Source: Phlyctochytrium arcticum
Lineage: Eukaryota; Chytridiomycota; Chytridiomycetes; Chytridiales; Chytridiaceae
DNA: 64,000 nucleotides
Direction: 5' to 3'
Assembly (NCBI GenBank): GCA_025602905.1
Contig: JAHLKI010000033.1
Coordinates: 1-64,000 of the forward strand
The notes under the pieces were generated by a model. It was not told where the DNA came from, made no database searches, and saw nothing but the letters and a program-made list of their open reading frames with translations. The stretch's first letter is position 1, and each line of letters opens with the position of its first letter. This document shows positions 1 through 9,717 of the stretch, in pieces. A program made the position numbers and the translations under genes.

Positions 1-330
1 TGTTCGTTCGTCGTCATAATCATTTTCTGTTTTATCAATACAAGTTAGTCGTCAAATACTCTTGTTTGGTCGTGCATCGTGAGACTTCAGAGGAAGATCA
101 TTCGAAACAAAGCAATTTTTGTCCTGCGCACAATGTCTCAGGGTAGGCAGTCCATTCATGCTTTTCTACAATAGAGACGCCATCCTTTCAGTACCAGGCT
201 CAACCAAGGTTTTTTTCTTTGTCGAAAAGATATGTTTCAAAAAAAAATGAAAATGCGTTAAATACTTTTATGTACAGAGAGACAAGGGGGAAGGAGGCTA
301 TATACAACATAGAAATCAGAGAGAGAAGCA

Positions 331-2332
331 CTACTTTTTGAGGTATCGAATACCGAGGTACGCAATAAACCGGCAGATCAAGATGTAGAGGACAAGTGCG
401 AGAGCACACCCTTCAATCGTCATTTTGTCCAGCGCGAGGGATTTGATGGTTTGTTGGCCAGAAGTGGTGGGACATTTCCCGTCAACAAGTTGAGTGGGAA
501 GACATCGGAGTGCGAGGCCGGAGAGTTCGTTGAGGGAAATACCGATATACCCGAATTTGACGTAACTGGTGTAGTCGAGCCAGATGAAATGTTTGGGGAG
601 GTTGGCGGGTGAGAGAAAGAAGGAGCCAAAAAGCCGGGCCATTTCGAGGACCATGGGGAGAACCGTTACGGAGAGTGAAGTGGTGCGGCAGAGGGCAGAG
701 ACCATCATGGCGAGAGAAGTGGCGGCCAAAGTGACGAGAACCATAAACATGGTGAAGACGACGAATTTGGCGACGGTGAGTTGGAAACCAATCATGAAAT
801 AGGCGATAAAGGAAAAGGCGATGGGACAGGCGACTTGGAGGATTCCTTCACTGATGTTTTTGCTCAAAAAGTAGGCTGAGACGTTATACGTCCCTGCAGC
901 CCGTTCCCGGAGCACCAATAGCCGTTCTTTCGGAAACGAGTTGATCATCGACAAGGATCCAAACATGCCTTGATTGACGACACAGAAAAAGAGGACAGGT
1001 TGACGCCGGACGACACTGGCTTGGGTATCCCCGATTTGCCAAAAGACGCCTCCGATGAGTGCAGCCAGGATAATGTTTTGGAGGAGTTGGGTGATGATGA
1101 CGCTTTTGGAGCGGACGAATTCCTTCATGGAGCGTTCGAAGAGGATGCAGAACTGGTAGCGCCAGGGGGGACGGGTCAAGGTTTTGGTCAGGGCGTGGTT
1201 TTGCTGCATGATGGATTTTTCCTTCATGTCGATGATGACGGCGGGTGTCGCATCTTGGATTTTGTTGATGCGGTCAATGGCGATTTCGTCCGCGTCCATC
1301 GATCCTTCGACGGAATTGTAGTTGGGAGGAGGTGGAGAAATGACGTCGAGCATGTGGTCGGCCGGGTTGGTTTCCGCGGGGAGAGGGAACCCGGCATCAG
1401 CAAAGAACCGCATCGTGTCGGCGGCCACCATAGTAGACGATTTTGCCGGATTTGAGGAGGAGGAGGTCATCAAAGAGTTGGAAAATCCGGGATTGGGGTT
1501 GATGAATCGTGCAAACCACCGTGCAGAGTCCCGACGCGGCCAGTTTCTTAAGTGTCTCACAGAGCAATAGCGCAGTCACACTGTCCAGACCCGAAGTTGG
1601 TTCGTCGAGAAAGAGGAGACGGGGTTGAGTCAAGAGTTCCATGGCCACGCAAAGTCGTTTCCGCTCGCCGCCGGAAATACCCCGGTTGAGTTGATCTCCC
1701 ACAATCGTATGCCGAACATGGTAAATCCCCAGCTGTCGCAAAACTTTTTCGACGCGGAGGGCTTTATCGGATTTGGACATGGAGCTCGGGAGACGGAGTT
1801 CGGCGGTGTAGTAGAGGGTTTCTTCGCAGGTTAAGAGGCCGTTGAGGAGGTCGTCTTGGGGGACCATGCCGGCTACTTTCTTGAGATCGCTGGCCGAGTA
1901 GTCCATACCGTCCAACCGAGCAGTTCCGGAGGTGGTAGCAGAAGTGATGCGGCAGGCCAGAGTATTCATGAGCGTCGTCTTTCCCGATCCTAATTGGAAC
2001 GCACCAAGTTAAAAAAAAATGCACTACCAAACAATGAAGAAATGCACAATGTACATACCAGATGGCCCCATAATAGCCAAAAACCGTGACTGAACACTCC
2101 CACTTGCCCCATGAAGTAAAGTTTTGGCCCCATCAATAGAAGTAACTTGTAAATCCTTCCAGCAAAGTTCGATGGCTTTCGTATTCGCATCCTCAAAGTG
2201 TTTCTGGAACTCGGCCATGGAGCGGACCGTGAGCTGGACTTGGTGGTGGTCAGCGTCGACTAAGGGGTTGGCGAGGAGCTCGGGTTGAGCGACTTTGAGG
2301 GACATGTTTGAGGGGGAGGGTTTGAGGGACAT
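331..2332 (-). CDS. ABCG (White-type) half-transporter, one intron, one apparent frameshift
   Basis: ATP-driven membrane exporter of the ABCG/White family, with nucleotide-binding domain first and six-helix membrane domain second, about 640 residues as usual for half-transporters. The ATG at 2332 is used because the longer frame starts only with GTG. Exon 1 is 2332-2059; the intron 2058-1990 (69 nt, GTATGT...TTAG) splits the Walker A codon, and splicing gives GPSGSGKTT. Also visible are the Q-loop (VPQDDLL), signature (ISGGERKR), Walker B (LLFLDEPTSGLDS) and H-loop (CTIHQP). The membrane part holds hydrophobic helices and ends in YLKK. The frame breaks at about 1426: KIVYYG continues as AADTMRFFADAGF only if one G is dropped from GGTGGCC. 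No intron fits there. The substrate cannot be inferred. A TATA box lies upstream. Confidence 0.9.
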
Positions 2333-2392
2333 TTTGAGGGTGAATTGGGTGTGGGTGATGTGTGGAAGGGAAATTACTCCCACACCGCTTGA

Positions 2393-2400
2393 TATTTATA
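2393..2400 (-). promoter_or_regulatory. TATA box of the ABCG gene
   Basis: On the minus strand the sequence reads TATAAATA, about 60-68 bp upstream of the ATG at 2332. The position is reasonable for a core promoter with a short leader. Confidence 0.55.
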
Positions 2401-3708
2401 GTCCCCTACCTCTCCTCATTCATCCTTTTTTTTGTTGCTGCGGGGACACCACCATCTCTATTCGAAAATTGACTTGGCAAAGAAAGTTATTTTCCTAACC
2501 CCGCCAAGTCAACTCAAAAGTTAAAAATCCATAAAAATCCTACCCCCGCCAAGTCGATAGTTTTCGAATATCCCCCCCCAGATTGTGAAATTGCGGGCTA
2601 GGGTTACGCGTCGCGTCATTTTCGGCCAAGTCCAAAACTTTTGACTTGGCATCATGAAAATAATGGGATTCGGAGTAATTCGGACGGGGGGACTTTGATG
2701 CATCATGCATCCACAATATGCAATTGGGTTTTTTGGGGTCTTGATATTTGGCTTTTTGGCTTTGATGTTGGAATGCCACCACCTAATTCTTGCAGTTTAT
2801 TTCAGCATCCAATGGGATTATTCAAACCCCAAAAAACCTTGACCAAAAAAAACAAAAACGACTTGGCAAGATTGATATCCACGACCTTTCTCCTGATTCG
2901 AGAATTTCGAGGAGTCTAGATCTAGAATCTGTGTTGGTGGAGCGGGGGGCGGCTCCATGGGTTCTTTGTGTGTTACCGGATTGGAAATCTCATGCTCGGC
3001 ATGATTTACTTTCTATTTCTGCTGCTTGTTCATCATGAATGTCGCCCATCCATCCCATAACGCAATCGTAAAGGAGATATGTACTGCTTGCTGCAACCCA
3101 TATCATCCAGAAATCGACAGATCTCCAAGTTATATATGACAAGGAATATATCGCGAATCCAAAATCCGGACCTCTCTCAAAAAAAAAACTCTAGAAGTCT
3201 AAAACTGGGTAGAAACCTCGGGTTTGCCTTCCCGCCGCTGAATTAGCCACGGGTATTAACAGTATTCCAGGACGGCAGAACGCCACATTTCGCTATATAT
3301 GCGAGGGCGGCAGGTCAACGGCAACTTGTCAGCTTTGGCGGCTGAACTGCCATGTCTGCCGAGACAATATATATTCCATTGGCGTATGAACGGTGTCTTC
3401 AGCCGCCGCCATGCCAAGAAGTGTTCTGTCACCCCGGAACCGCTTTCGATAACGTCCAGAATCGAATGAAATCTATGCGGTGACCATGCCTGTCGACATC
3501 AGGCAACACGGTGGGAAAGGAATAATGGTCTTATACATATCCTTCATACTCAGCTTCCGTCCTGACTCGATCTCGGAAAACGAACGGTACGTTTGCATAC
3601 TTGACTTTTCTTCGACATCAATGGTTGGTAAATGACTGCCCATGGAATGTATCCGAGCATCTCCAATCCCCATACTGTGTAGCCCCCCACCAGCGTATAT
3701 CCTTCAAT
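2401..3708. other. AT-rich intergenic stretch with repeated ACTTGGC/GCCAAGT motifs
   Basis: I see no convincing gene. Between about 2470 and 2870 the heptamer ACTTGGC or its complement occurs at least six times in both orientations (near 2471, 2504, 2548, 2622, 2643 and 2860). Two of these sit in near-identical contexts (CC-rich, then GCCAAGTC) about 43 bp apart. Around 3200-3420 there are several CCGCC/GGCGG words, one TATATAT and short homopolymers. The upstream region of the ABCG gene lies here, so the motif could be regulatory, but this is not shown. Confidence 0.4.
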
Positions 3709-4070
3709 GCTACATTCAAGAGGTCACCAAGTACTTTTTCATGTCTGGGGTAATAATTTGACGCATGAGATTTGAATAATTCATATACAATGAGTGGAAA
3801 GGAATGCCACCATGATGCATACACGTACGGTTTATGATAGGGTATACTCACGTAGCAGGCCCTTCAACCCAAAAACGCGTGTCTCATGAACAAGCCCGGT
3901 TAGCTCAATGGGCAGAGCGTGAGGACATTTATCAAAAGTGTACCCGTGCTTATTCCGTATGGCTACGTACCATACGGAAGCCAGAGTACACACAACCCAC
4001 CCTCAAGATGCGGGTTCGGACCCCGCACCGGGCAAACTTCTTTTTGTGTGGGGATGTGTGACTTGACCTC
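3709..4070 (+). repeat. Direct repeat copy 1, carrying a tRNA-like unit
   Basis: About 360 bp, repeated at 4432-4820 with high identity. Shared words include ctacattcaagaggtca, taataatttgacgcatgag, atgcatacacgtacggttta, and the sequence through and beyond the tRNA-like unit to gtgacttgacctc. It is a segmental duplication and not only a conserved RNA gene, because about 185 bp of upstream flank is duplicated too. Confidence 0.85.
3894..4034 (+). tRNA. tRNA-like gene 1 with a structured insertion in the anticodon loop
   Basis: It folds as a cloverleaf: acceptor GCCCGGT/ACCGGGC plus discriminator A, D-arm GCTC...GAGC, anticodon stem TGAGG/CCTCA, variable loop AGAT, T-stem GCGGG/CCCGC. The anticodon loop is interrupted by about 75 nt that form their own hairpin: a 10-bp stem TTCCGTATGG/CCATACGGAA, closed outside by GTGTAC/GTACAC. 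A TTTTT Pol III-type terminator follows at about 4041. Oddities: the base at position 33 is C instead of U, and position 58 is G instead of the near-universal A, so no anticodon can be assigned. It may be an intron-bearing tRNA, a tRNA pseudogene, or a tRNA-derived element. Confidence 0.5.
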
Positions 4071-4431
4071 ATGCATGCATCTGAAACCAATGATAAGGTG
4101 CGCATGTTTATCCTATGCCTGTGGCCTCTTACAAAGCTCATTCAGGAATGAGCTCTGCTAGCATTTTTTGTTGCATTGAACATTTTATTTTTTGATTGAT
4201 CTGATCCGGTTGTGGGAAAATCCTCATGGTCAAACAACGTACTGGGGCGTAGTCATTGGGTAGAAAGGCACAGTCCAGTAGATCAGACGGAGCAACTGAA
4301 CGGGACAAAGGTATCGAGTCTGTCAGGGGCATTCACCCTACTGGAAAGTACATTGACAGCCTGTAGGAACGATGGAAATGTCAAGGCTCACATAGGGTGG
4401 GGAGTCTGGTAAAAAAAAAGGAAATGAATGG

Positions 4432-4820
4432 GCTACATTCAAGAGGTCATCAAGTACTGTTTCATGTCTGGGGTAATAATTTGACGCATGAGATTTGAAT
4501 AATTTATACGATGATTGGACAACGATTTTCACCTTGATGCATACACGTACGGTTTATGATGGGGTATACTCACGTAGCAGGCCCTTCAACCACTCACGTA
4601 GCAGGCCCTTCAACCCAAAAACACGTCCCAAAATGAACAAGCCCGGTTAGCTCAATGGGTAGAGCGTGAGGACATTTAGCGTACGTGTACCCGTGCTTAT
4701 TCCGTATGGCTACGTACCATACGGAAGCCATGTACACACAACCCACCCTCAAGATGCGGGTTCGGACCCCGCACCGGGCAAACTTTTCTTTTTTTGTATG
4801 GGGATGTGTGACTTGACCTC
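4432..4820 (+). repeat. Direct repeat copy 2, carrying a tRNA-like unit and an internal 24-bp tandem duplication
   Basis: Second copy of the 3709-4070 segment. It differs by indels and by an exact head-to-tail duplication of a 24-bp block (starting actcacgtagcaggccc) at 4568-4591 and 4592-4615, which copy 1 has once. Confidence 0.85.
4641..4780 (+). tRNA. tRNA-like gene 2 with a structured insertion in the anticodon loop
   Basis: Same cloverleaf as the unit at 3894: identical acceptor, anticodon and T stems, D-loop differing by one base. The 10-bp hairpin in the insertion is unchanged. The flanking bases differ between copies, yet the outer stem GTGTAC/GTACAC is kept. The same C33 and G58 oddities occur. 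A T-rich terminator (TTTTCTTTTTTT) follows directly. Isotype unassigned. Confidence 0.5.
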
Positions 4821-5000
4821 CTTTTTTTAACTCGAGTCATGTTGCACACTGGGTGCTGCGCAATTGGGAACTTAATGCTACTTAGTACGGATGTATATAC
4901 GGTTGATGTGTGTATATGGCTGCTCTTGCTTCATTTTTTCCATACGGGTTAGCCGGGGTAGACATTCATACCGTAAAACTGTCTTATAATTGAAGAAAAC

Positions 5001-5114
5001 GCCCGGTTAGCTCAATTGGGCAGAGCGTGAGGACCCACAAGTCTGTATGCATCTGATTGTACCAACTAGAGGCATTGAACCTCCAGATGCGGGCTCGGAC
5101 CCCGCACCCGGGCA
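5001..5114 (+). tRNA. tRNA-like unit 3, more degenerate
   Basis: It shares the 5' half (acceptor GCCCGGT, D-arm, GTGAGGAC) and the T-arm (GCGGG/CCCGC) with the two upstream units. The insert is shorter and unrelated and lacks the hairpin. The anticodon stem is imperfect (TGAGG against CCTCC) and the 3' acceptor strand has an extra C. T58 is again G. A TTTTTT run follows at about 5121. Most likely a tRNA pseudogene or a relative of the same repeat family. Its flanks are not part of the upstream duplication. Confidence 0.4.
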
Positions 5115-5126
5115 GAATAATATTTT

Positions 5127-5847
5127 TTGAATGAGGATGTTCCCATTTCTTCCCTTTGCATTTTCGCTCGTCAATTATCCTATGTCAATTCATCTCCCTC
5201 TTCGCCTGCTGCGCAATCGAAACGCGTAGGGATGTTATACTGTCAGAATTGTGGGTACAATCTTCTCCCTCTTATTCATCCGGGGGGGCGAACCTCTCCC
5301 GTTTTTATAGTACAGGAAATCCCACCATGGGGGAAAACTATGGAAAAACACAGAAGGGCAATTTACTATACTAGGCTAAATATCGAAGGCGATCGAATGT
5401 CCTCCCCAGTTGTGGCTGGAGTGCGGCGGTGACTCAAGGTCATCTGGCCTCAATCCGTGTCCTTGGCTCCAGCTTCCTGACATATACGATGGAAGATGTA
5501 GTGGAAATGATTGTTTCCCTTTTCATCGCCATACAATGATGAACCCGAAAATTTTGTCAATGAACACACCGCCGCCGCGGTTCTTTCTCTCTCTTGAAAG
5601 GGTGTATATGTGTGTGAATCCGAAATATCTATTTCAGAAATGTGTAACAAAAAAAAAGATGTATGTCAGACAAAACTCCGAGTCTCTTTTTATGAAAGAT
5701 TGTAACTGCACCTAGAACTGCACAATGTTTGCACTATTTACACCTGAACATCTCAGTTATCAGAATAATCGCTAATCCTCGTTGCTATGATCATCCGTAG
5801 TGGCAGCCGCCAAAAATCTGCTGATCCCCGCTGCTGTCAACATCCCC
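5127..5847. other. Intergenic, no gene seen
   Basis: Several short overlapping frames of about 100 codons or fewer without recognisable domains or splice logic. The right edge holds GTCAAC at 5836-5841, which recurs just outside the other end of the adjacent transposon. Confidence 0.4.
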
Positions 5848-5893
5848 ATTAATGGGGAGCGTCTCGGGCGAGGTAATATCCGGTTCCAATCGC
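5848..5893 (+). repeat. Left terminal inverted repeat of the MULE
   Basis: Begins ATTAATGGGGAGCGTCTCGG and matches the reverse complement of 8306-8351 over all 46 bases. Confidence 0.9.
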
Positions 5894-6110
5894 TCGCCGG
5901 GGGGAGACAACCAAGCCACCTCCGGACCGACAGCTCGGTAACAACGTCCAGACCAAGGAATTCGAAATACAAGTTCACAACATATATTGCCAACCAAAAA
6001 AGTTTAAACTACTATTATTCGCTCTTCTATCTTCTATTTCTAGTGCCATTTCCAAAATTGGGTTGTAGTCTGACTAGTATAGCCTTCTAATTGAGCTAAG
6101 AATCGTTCCA

Positions 6111-8099
6111 TCATCGCTTCAAAATGGGGTTTGCTTCAAGGTGGTCCTCGAGCTTGAAATGGAAGCTTTGAAGTTGCTCCACAGCTGCCTTTACGCGGGT
6201 TTTGCGGTGGTTCTTCTTGACCTGCGCCGGAGTCACCACAATTTCCCTGACAGGCGCCGTTCCTCGGCCCCAATAAAGCTCAAATCCCGATTCTTCAAAT
6301 CTCCAATAAACCTTTCCCACGCGGCGTCGGTGAAATGGTCTCCTCCGCGCACATGTCTTGGTGAAAGAGATGGACACACGGGAGCATATACTGGCGGGAA
6401 ACATGCAATTGCAGTCGAGGTTGTCGATTTGGGGCACTGGCTTACCCTTTTCGATGCGAACGGCGACCATCATAATCTGATCGACCACAAGACGTTGTAA
6501 TGGATGCGGTAACTTTGCTAGAGCAGGATACTGGGCAGTGTGAGTCAAGCGCTTACGGCGGAACGTGTAATCTTGCTGTGCCGCGTTTTTAGCGTAGCGC
6601 TCGTTGACATTCACAATAGTTTTGACCGCCCCACAATGTGTAGCAGTTGGCTTGCCAACATCCTTTAATTGCTTGTGGTAGGACTCGAGAGCGTTGGTCG
6701 ACGTTATCTGCAGGAGCACTGGCGAATGCTGCCTTGCACCCATCGACCAACATTCAAGATGATCCATGTTGGTCCAGTTTCTTTTAAGATATGTCGCCAT
6801 GTGTGCAGGAGCTCCGGCGATTGCTTCGTCGACCAATTGACGGCAACCGAGGCGGGTCCTCTTATTAAGAGCATGCATCATCTTGGCGTATGTCGCACGG
6901 TGACTGGTCAAATGCTTCATAAACGTACGCATGACGTGAACCTGGAATAGTGAGCGTCAGTCTCTCTCCTCGTTAGCCTCTTTCCTGAATGCCACATTAA
7001 ACAAGGAAAAAGCATGCCAAACCTTGCAATAATAAATACGGGGTGTTTCTTCACCACCAGCTGCCATGCCTGGAAAAGCCTTCCGGATGCCAAGGTTCTC
7101 AATATGAGATTGGTCAATCATCACATTGTTTGGAATCCACTTCTTTCCAGTTTCAGCGAGAACAAGATTTCGCAAGGCATTAAGCCCAGAGTACACACCC
7201 TCGCCGTTTTCACGCTGAGCAAAAAATTGTCCGGCTGGAACCCAAGACCCTGTTTTATTCCGCACCATGCACGTAAATAGCCTCCAGTCCCAGCGGTTCG
7301 TCTTGTGGGTGGAATCCATCAACACAAGATAACTACATTCCTGCAGTACCTTCAATTCTTCTTTTCTGCCAAATGCTAATCCTTCAGTGGCACCAATTTC
7401 GTCAGTAGGGGCAACAAGAAAGCGCTGGGTGACATATCCAGCCTTTTGTAGTTCTTGTTCTGCCTCAACTACATCTGGATCCTGAATTTGCGATTCGGGG
7501 TTTGTTTTGAATTCAGGGTCTCTTCTTTTGGCATTCCAGACAGTTTTAGCTGTCAAAAGATCGACACCCAGTGTCGCGAAATATTGTGGGTCAAATTCCT
7601 TGGCAACCATTACAGGTAAGACGCCTGCGATTTCCTTGGACTGGTAGGGCTTGAAAGCCTCGCTATTGATCTCCTGTGCAGCAGCGCATATTTTGCGTCG
7701 ATCGACGTCTTCCAATGTATGGTGTAAGTGCTTTGTTCCATACTGCGGCTGAAGGTCGACCGAAACCATGGCGGTCTGAGTATCCTCCACAACGCGCAAT
7801 CTAACGGGACAATCTATAGGAATGTGAGTCGAAGTTACTCGTCTCTTGATTGAGCCAGTATCATCTTCACGGGGTCCCGAAGAATGAGGCTGTCGCTTCG
7901 CTGCCATTCGACAGGTGTATATTGTCGTGACTTTAACGGACCTTCTCGTGCCGGCTGATGCTTTCTTGTTGAGTCTAGTCCACATGTTATCCGCCACTTG
8001 CCACTGCTCATCAAACTCTTTCTTGGTCAGTGTAAACTTTGCAGCGGGTTGGTAAAGTCGTTCTCGGACTTCTTTGAGGAGTAAACTGGACTGGGTCAT
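6111..8099 (-). CDS. MULE transposase with DDE core and SWIM zinc finger, one intron, 3' frameshifts
   Basis: DNA transposase that cuts and joins the ends of its own element. Start taken at the ATG at 8099, the first Met inside the TIRs that leads into conserved sequence. Exon 1 is 8099-7023. The intron 7022-6942 (81 nt, GTTTGG...CCAG) joins YYCK to VHVMRTF. Exon 2 runs to 6111. Candidate catalytic residues: D in LMDSTHKTN, D in NVMIDQSH, E in STNALESYHK. Downstream a SWIM finger is readable only across a frame change near 6399-6401: CNCMF in one frame, LPCVHLFHQDM in the next. That fits loss of one T from a T-run, and at least one more shift follows (FTDAAWERFI in the third frame). The C-terminus is therefore disrupted or misread. 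Confidence 0.8.
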
Positions 8100-8305
8100 T
8101 TTCTGAAACAATTGGTTAAATAACAGACCAAAGGCATGTGTTGCTGTAACGTTACCTATGCACAGGACTATTGGCGAATTGTACAATTGCGATGTATCGT
8201 GAGATCTTGGCAATGTGTGTCGGAGTCGCTTCGCGCACTCTGAAATTCGCGCACTTTGAAATTTTCGTTTGTTTAGATCTGACCGAGAGGTCGGCTTGTC
8301 TCCTG

Positions 8306-8351
8306 GCGATTGGAACCGGATATTACCTCGCCCGAGACGCTCCCCATTAAT
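8306..8351 (-). repeat. Right terminal inverted repeat of the MULE
   Basis: Reverse complement of 5848-5893 without mismatch. It lies upstream of the transposase start, so the reading frame that runs through it is not taken as coding. Confidence 0.9.
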
Positions 8352-9717
8352 GTCAACTACGGTTAATTGTGAGATGCGATCCATCGCGCGCAGCACTTGC
8401 GCAGCCCGTTTTCATTCACCCAAGCCGGCAGACAAAAACTCGTTCTCTCTCTTCCTATGGTGTATTACACCCTCCCCTTCTCTCTGTACATAAAAGGATG
8501 TATGTAAGCAATCATATCTTTTTAACAAAAAAACCAAAAAACCTTGGATATATACCGTAGTAGGACAAAGATAGAATGAAATGAAACGATAGGATGTGCC
8601 CTGTTAGGTTTCAATGGTAGCTCATGCACGCCAGGCTTGCAATGGAGAGATTGAAAAGATATAGGAAGGTCCACGCAGAGTTTTGAACAAAAAACGGTTA
8701 CCTAGCTGCTTGTGAGACCAAACGGCAGCTAAAATGCACACCAGATTGTATTAGAGAGATGAAAAAGGTCAGAGTCAGACAAAGAATGTTGTTGGATTTC
8801 AACGGTAGATATATGCCAGACATATATACTGAAGAGTTCAACCGCAGAGACGGAAAAGAAACAATAATTGGCAGCTTTGTCAGAAGTAAAAGGACAATAT
8901 TTGCAACGCCAGGCCCGCAATTGGAAAGAGTTCAATAGCTAGTTCAACAGTTAGAGTAAGACAAAGATAGAAAGAAATAAAACGATGGTTATAGCACCCT
9001 GTTAGCACTTCCTAGGTTCAATCGGTAGCAAAGTGTGAGATCGCAAATTTGTACAAAGGGCAGAGATTGAAAGAACATAAAATGACAATTGTTTGCCCTG
9101 TATCTCTATATATCTTCCTCATTACATATTCTGCTGCAAATTCAAACCACCTATACTCAGATACTCCTAAAACCCTCAGCACTGTTGGTTTGCACCGCAA
9201 CGCCCTAAAAGGTTGTTTTTTTACCGTACATCATCGGGATTCACCGGGGGAATTAAGTAAGACCACCCGAGCTCACCCGATACATTTTCTGGCTTTTATG
9301 GCAGCGTCTACCGGTATTGCAATCATCCATACCCCTGCACAACTTTCAGACTTTTTTTTCCATAGGAACTACGAAATTGCGTTTGATGGATGGGCAAACT
9401 GTCGGAATATATTTTATGCTTTCTGTTCTGTTGCCCAAGGAAGAGGGGGATTTGGAGGAATGTTTTGTTTTCTTCTGTTCTGATTTGGGGAAACATGTGG
9501 GGGGGTATGTTTTGATGATCAAACTATATATATAGATGGACGCATCAGTTTTTGAATGGCCATAACGGCCAAAGGACAGGGAAGACACCGTGTGTGCATT
9601 CACTGACGAAAAGAGTGTGCCTTGGTCGTGGGGCAAATACAAATGTATATATAAAAGAAGAAGTAAAAACGTACAAAACAAAAAGAAAAAAAGTATATAT
9701 ATTATGTTGTAGTTGTT
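8352..9717. repeat. AT-rich non-coding region with diverged direct repeats
   Basis: No gene is supported. The phrase gacaaagatagaa..gaaat.aaacgat followed by ccctgttag occurs at about 8563-8608 and again at about 8951-9005. A related gccaggc..gcaat(t)gga block occurs near 8630 and 8908. These look like diverged copies of a unit of roughly 390 bp. A 144-codon plus-strand frame at 9049-9483 has no recognisable features and is not called. Confidence 0.45.

Larger units (their letters stand above)
5848..8351 (-). mobile_element. Mutator-like (MULE) DNA transposon, about 2.5 kb
   Basis: Bounded by perfect 46-bp terminal inverted repeats (5848-5893 and 8306-8351), with weaker similarity for about 40 bp further inward. 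It contains one transposase gene on the minus strand. GTCAAC occurs outside both ends (5836-5841 and 8352-8357). On the right it abuts the repeat; on the left it is six bases away, so it is only a possible target-site duplication. Identical ends suggest recent mobility. Confidence 0.8.

Noticed and set aside
970..1455. 161-codon plus-strand ORF
   Set aside because: Antisense to the ABCG transporter, acidic shadow frame with no domain.
8157..8396. N-terminal extension of the MULE transposase through the right TIR
   Set aside because: The frame runs across the terminal repeat and beyond the element edge, and an acceptor-like CAG sits just before the ATG at 8099; the extension is not conserved protein.
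9049..9483. 144-codon plus-strand ORF
   Set aside because: AT-rich, no domain, lies among diverged non-coding repeats.
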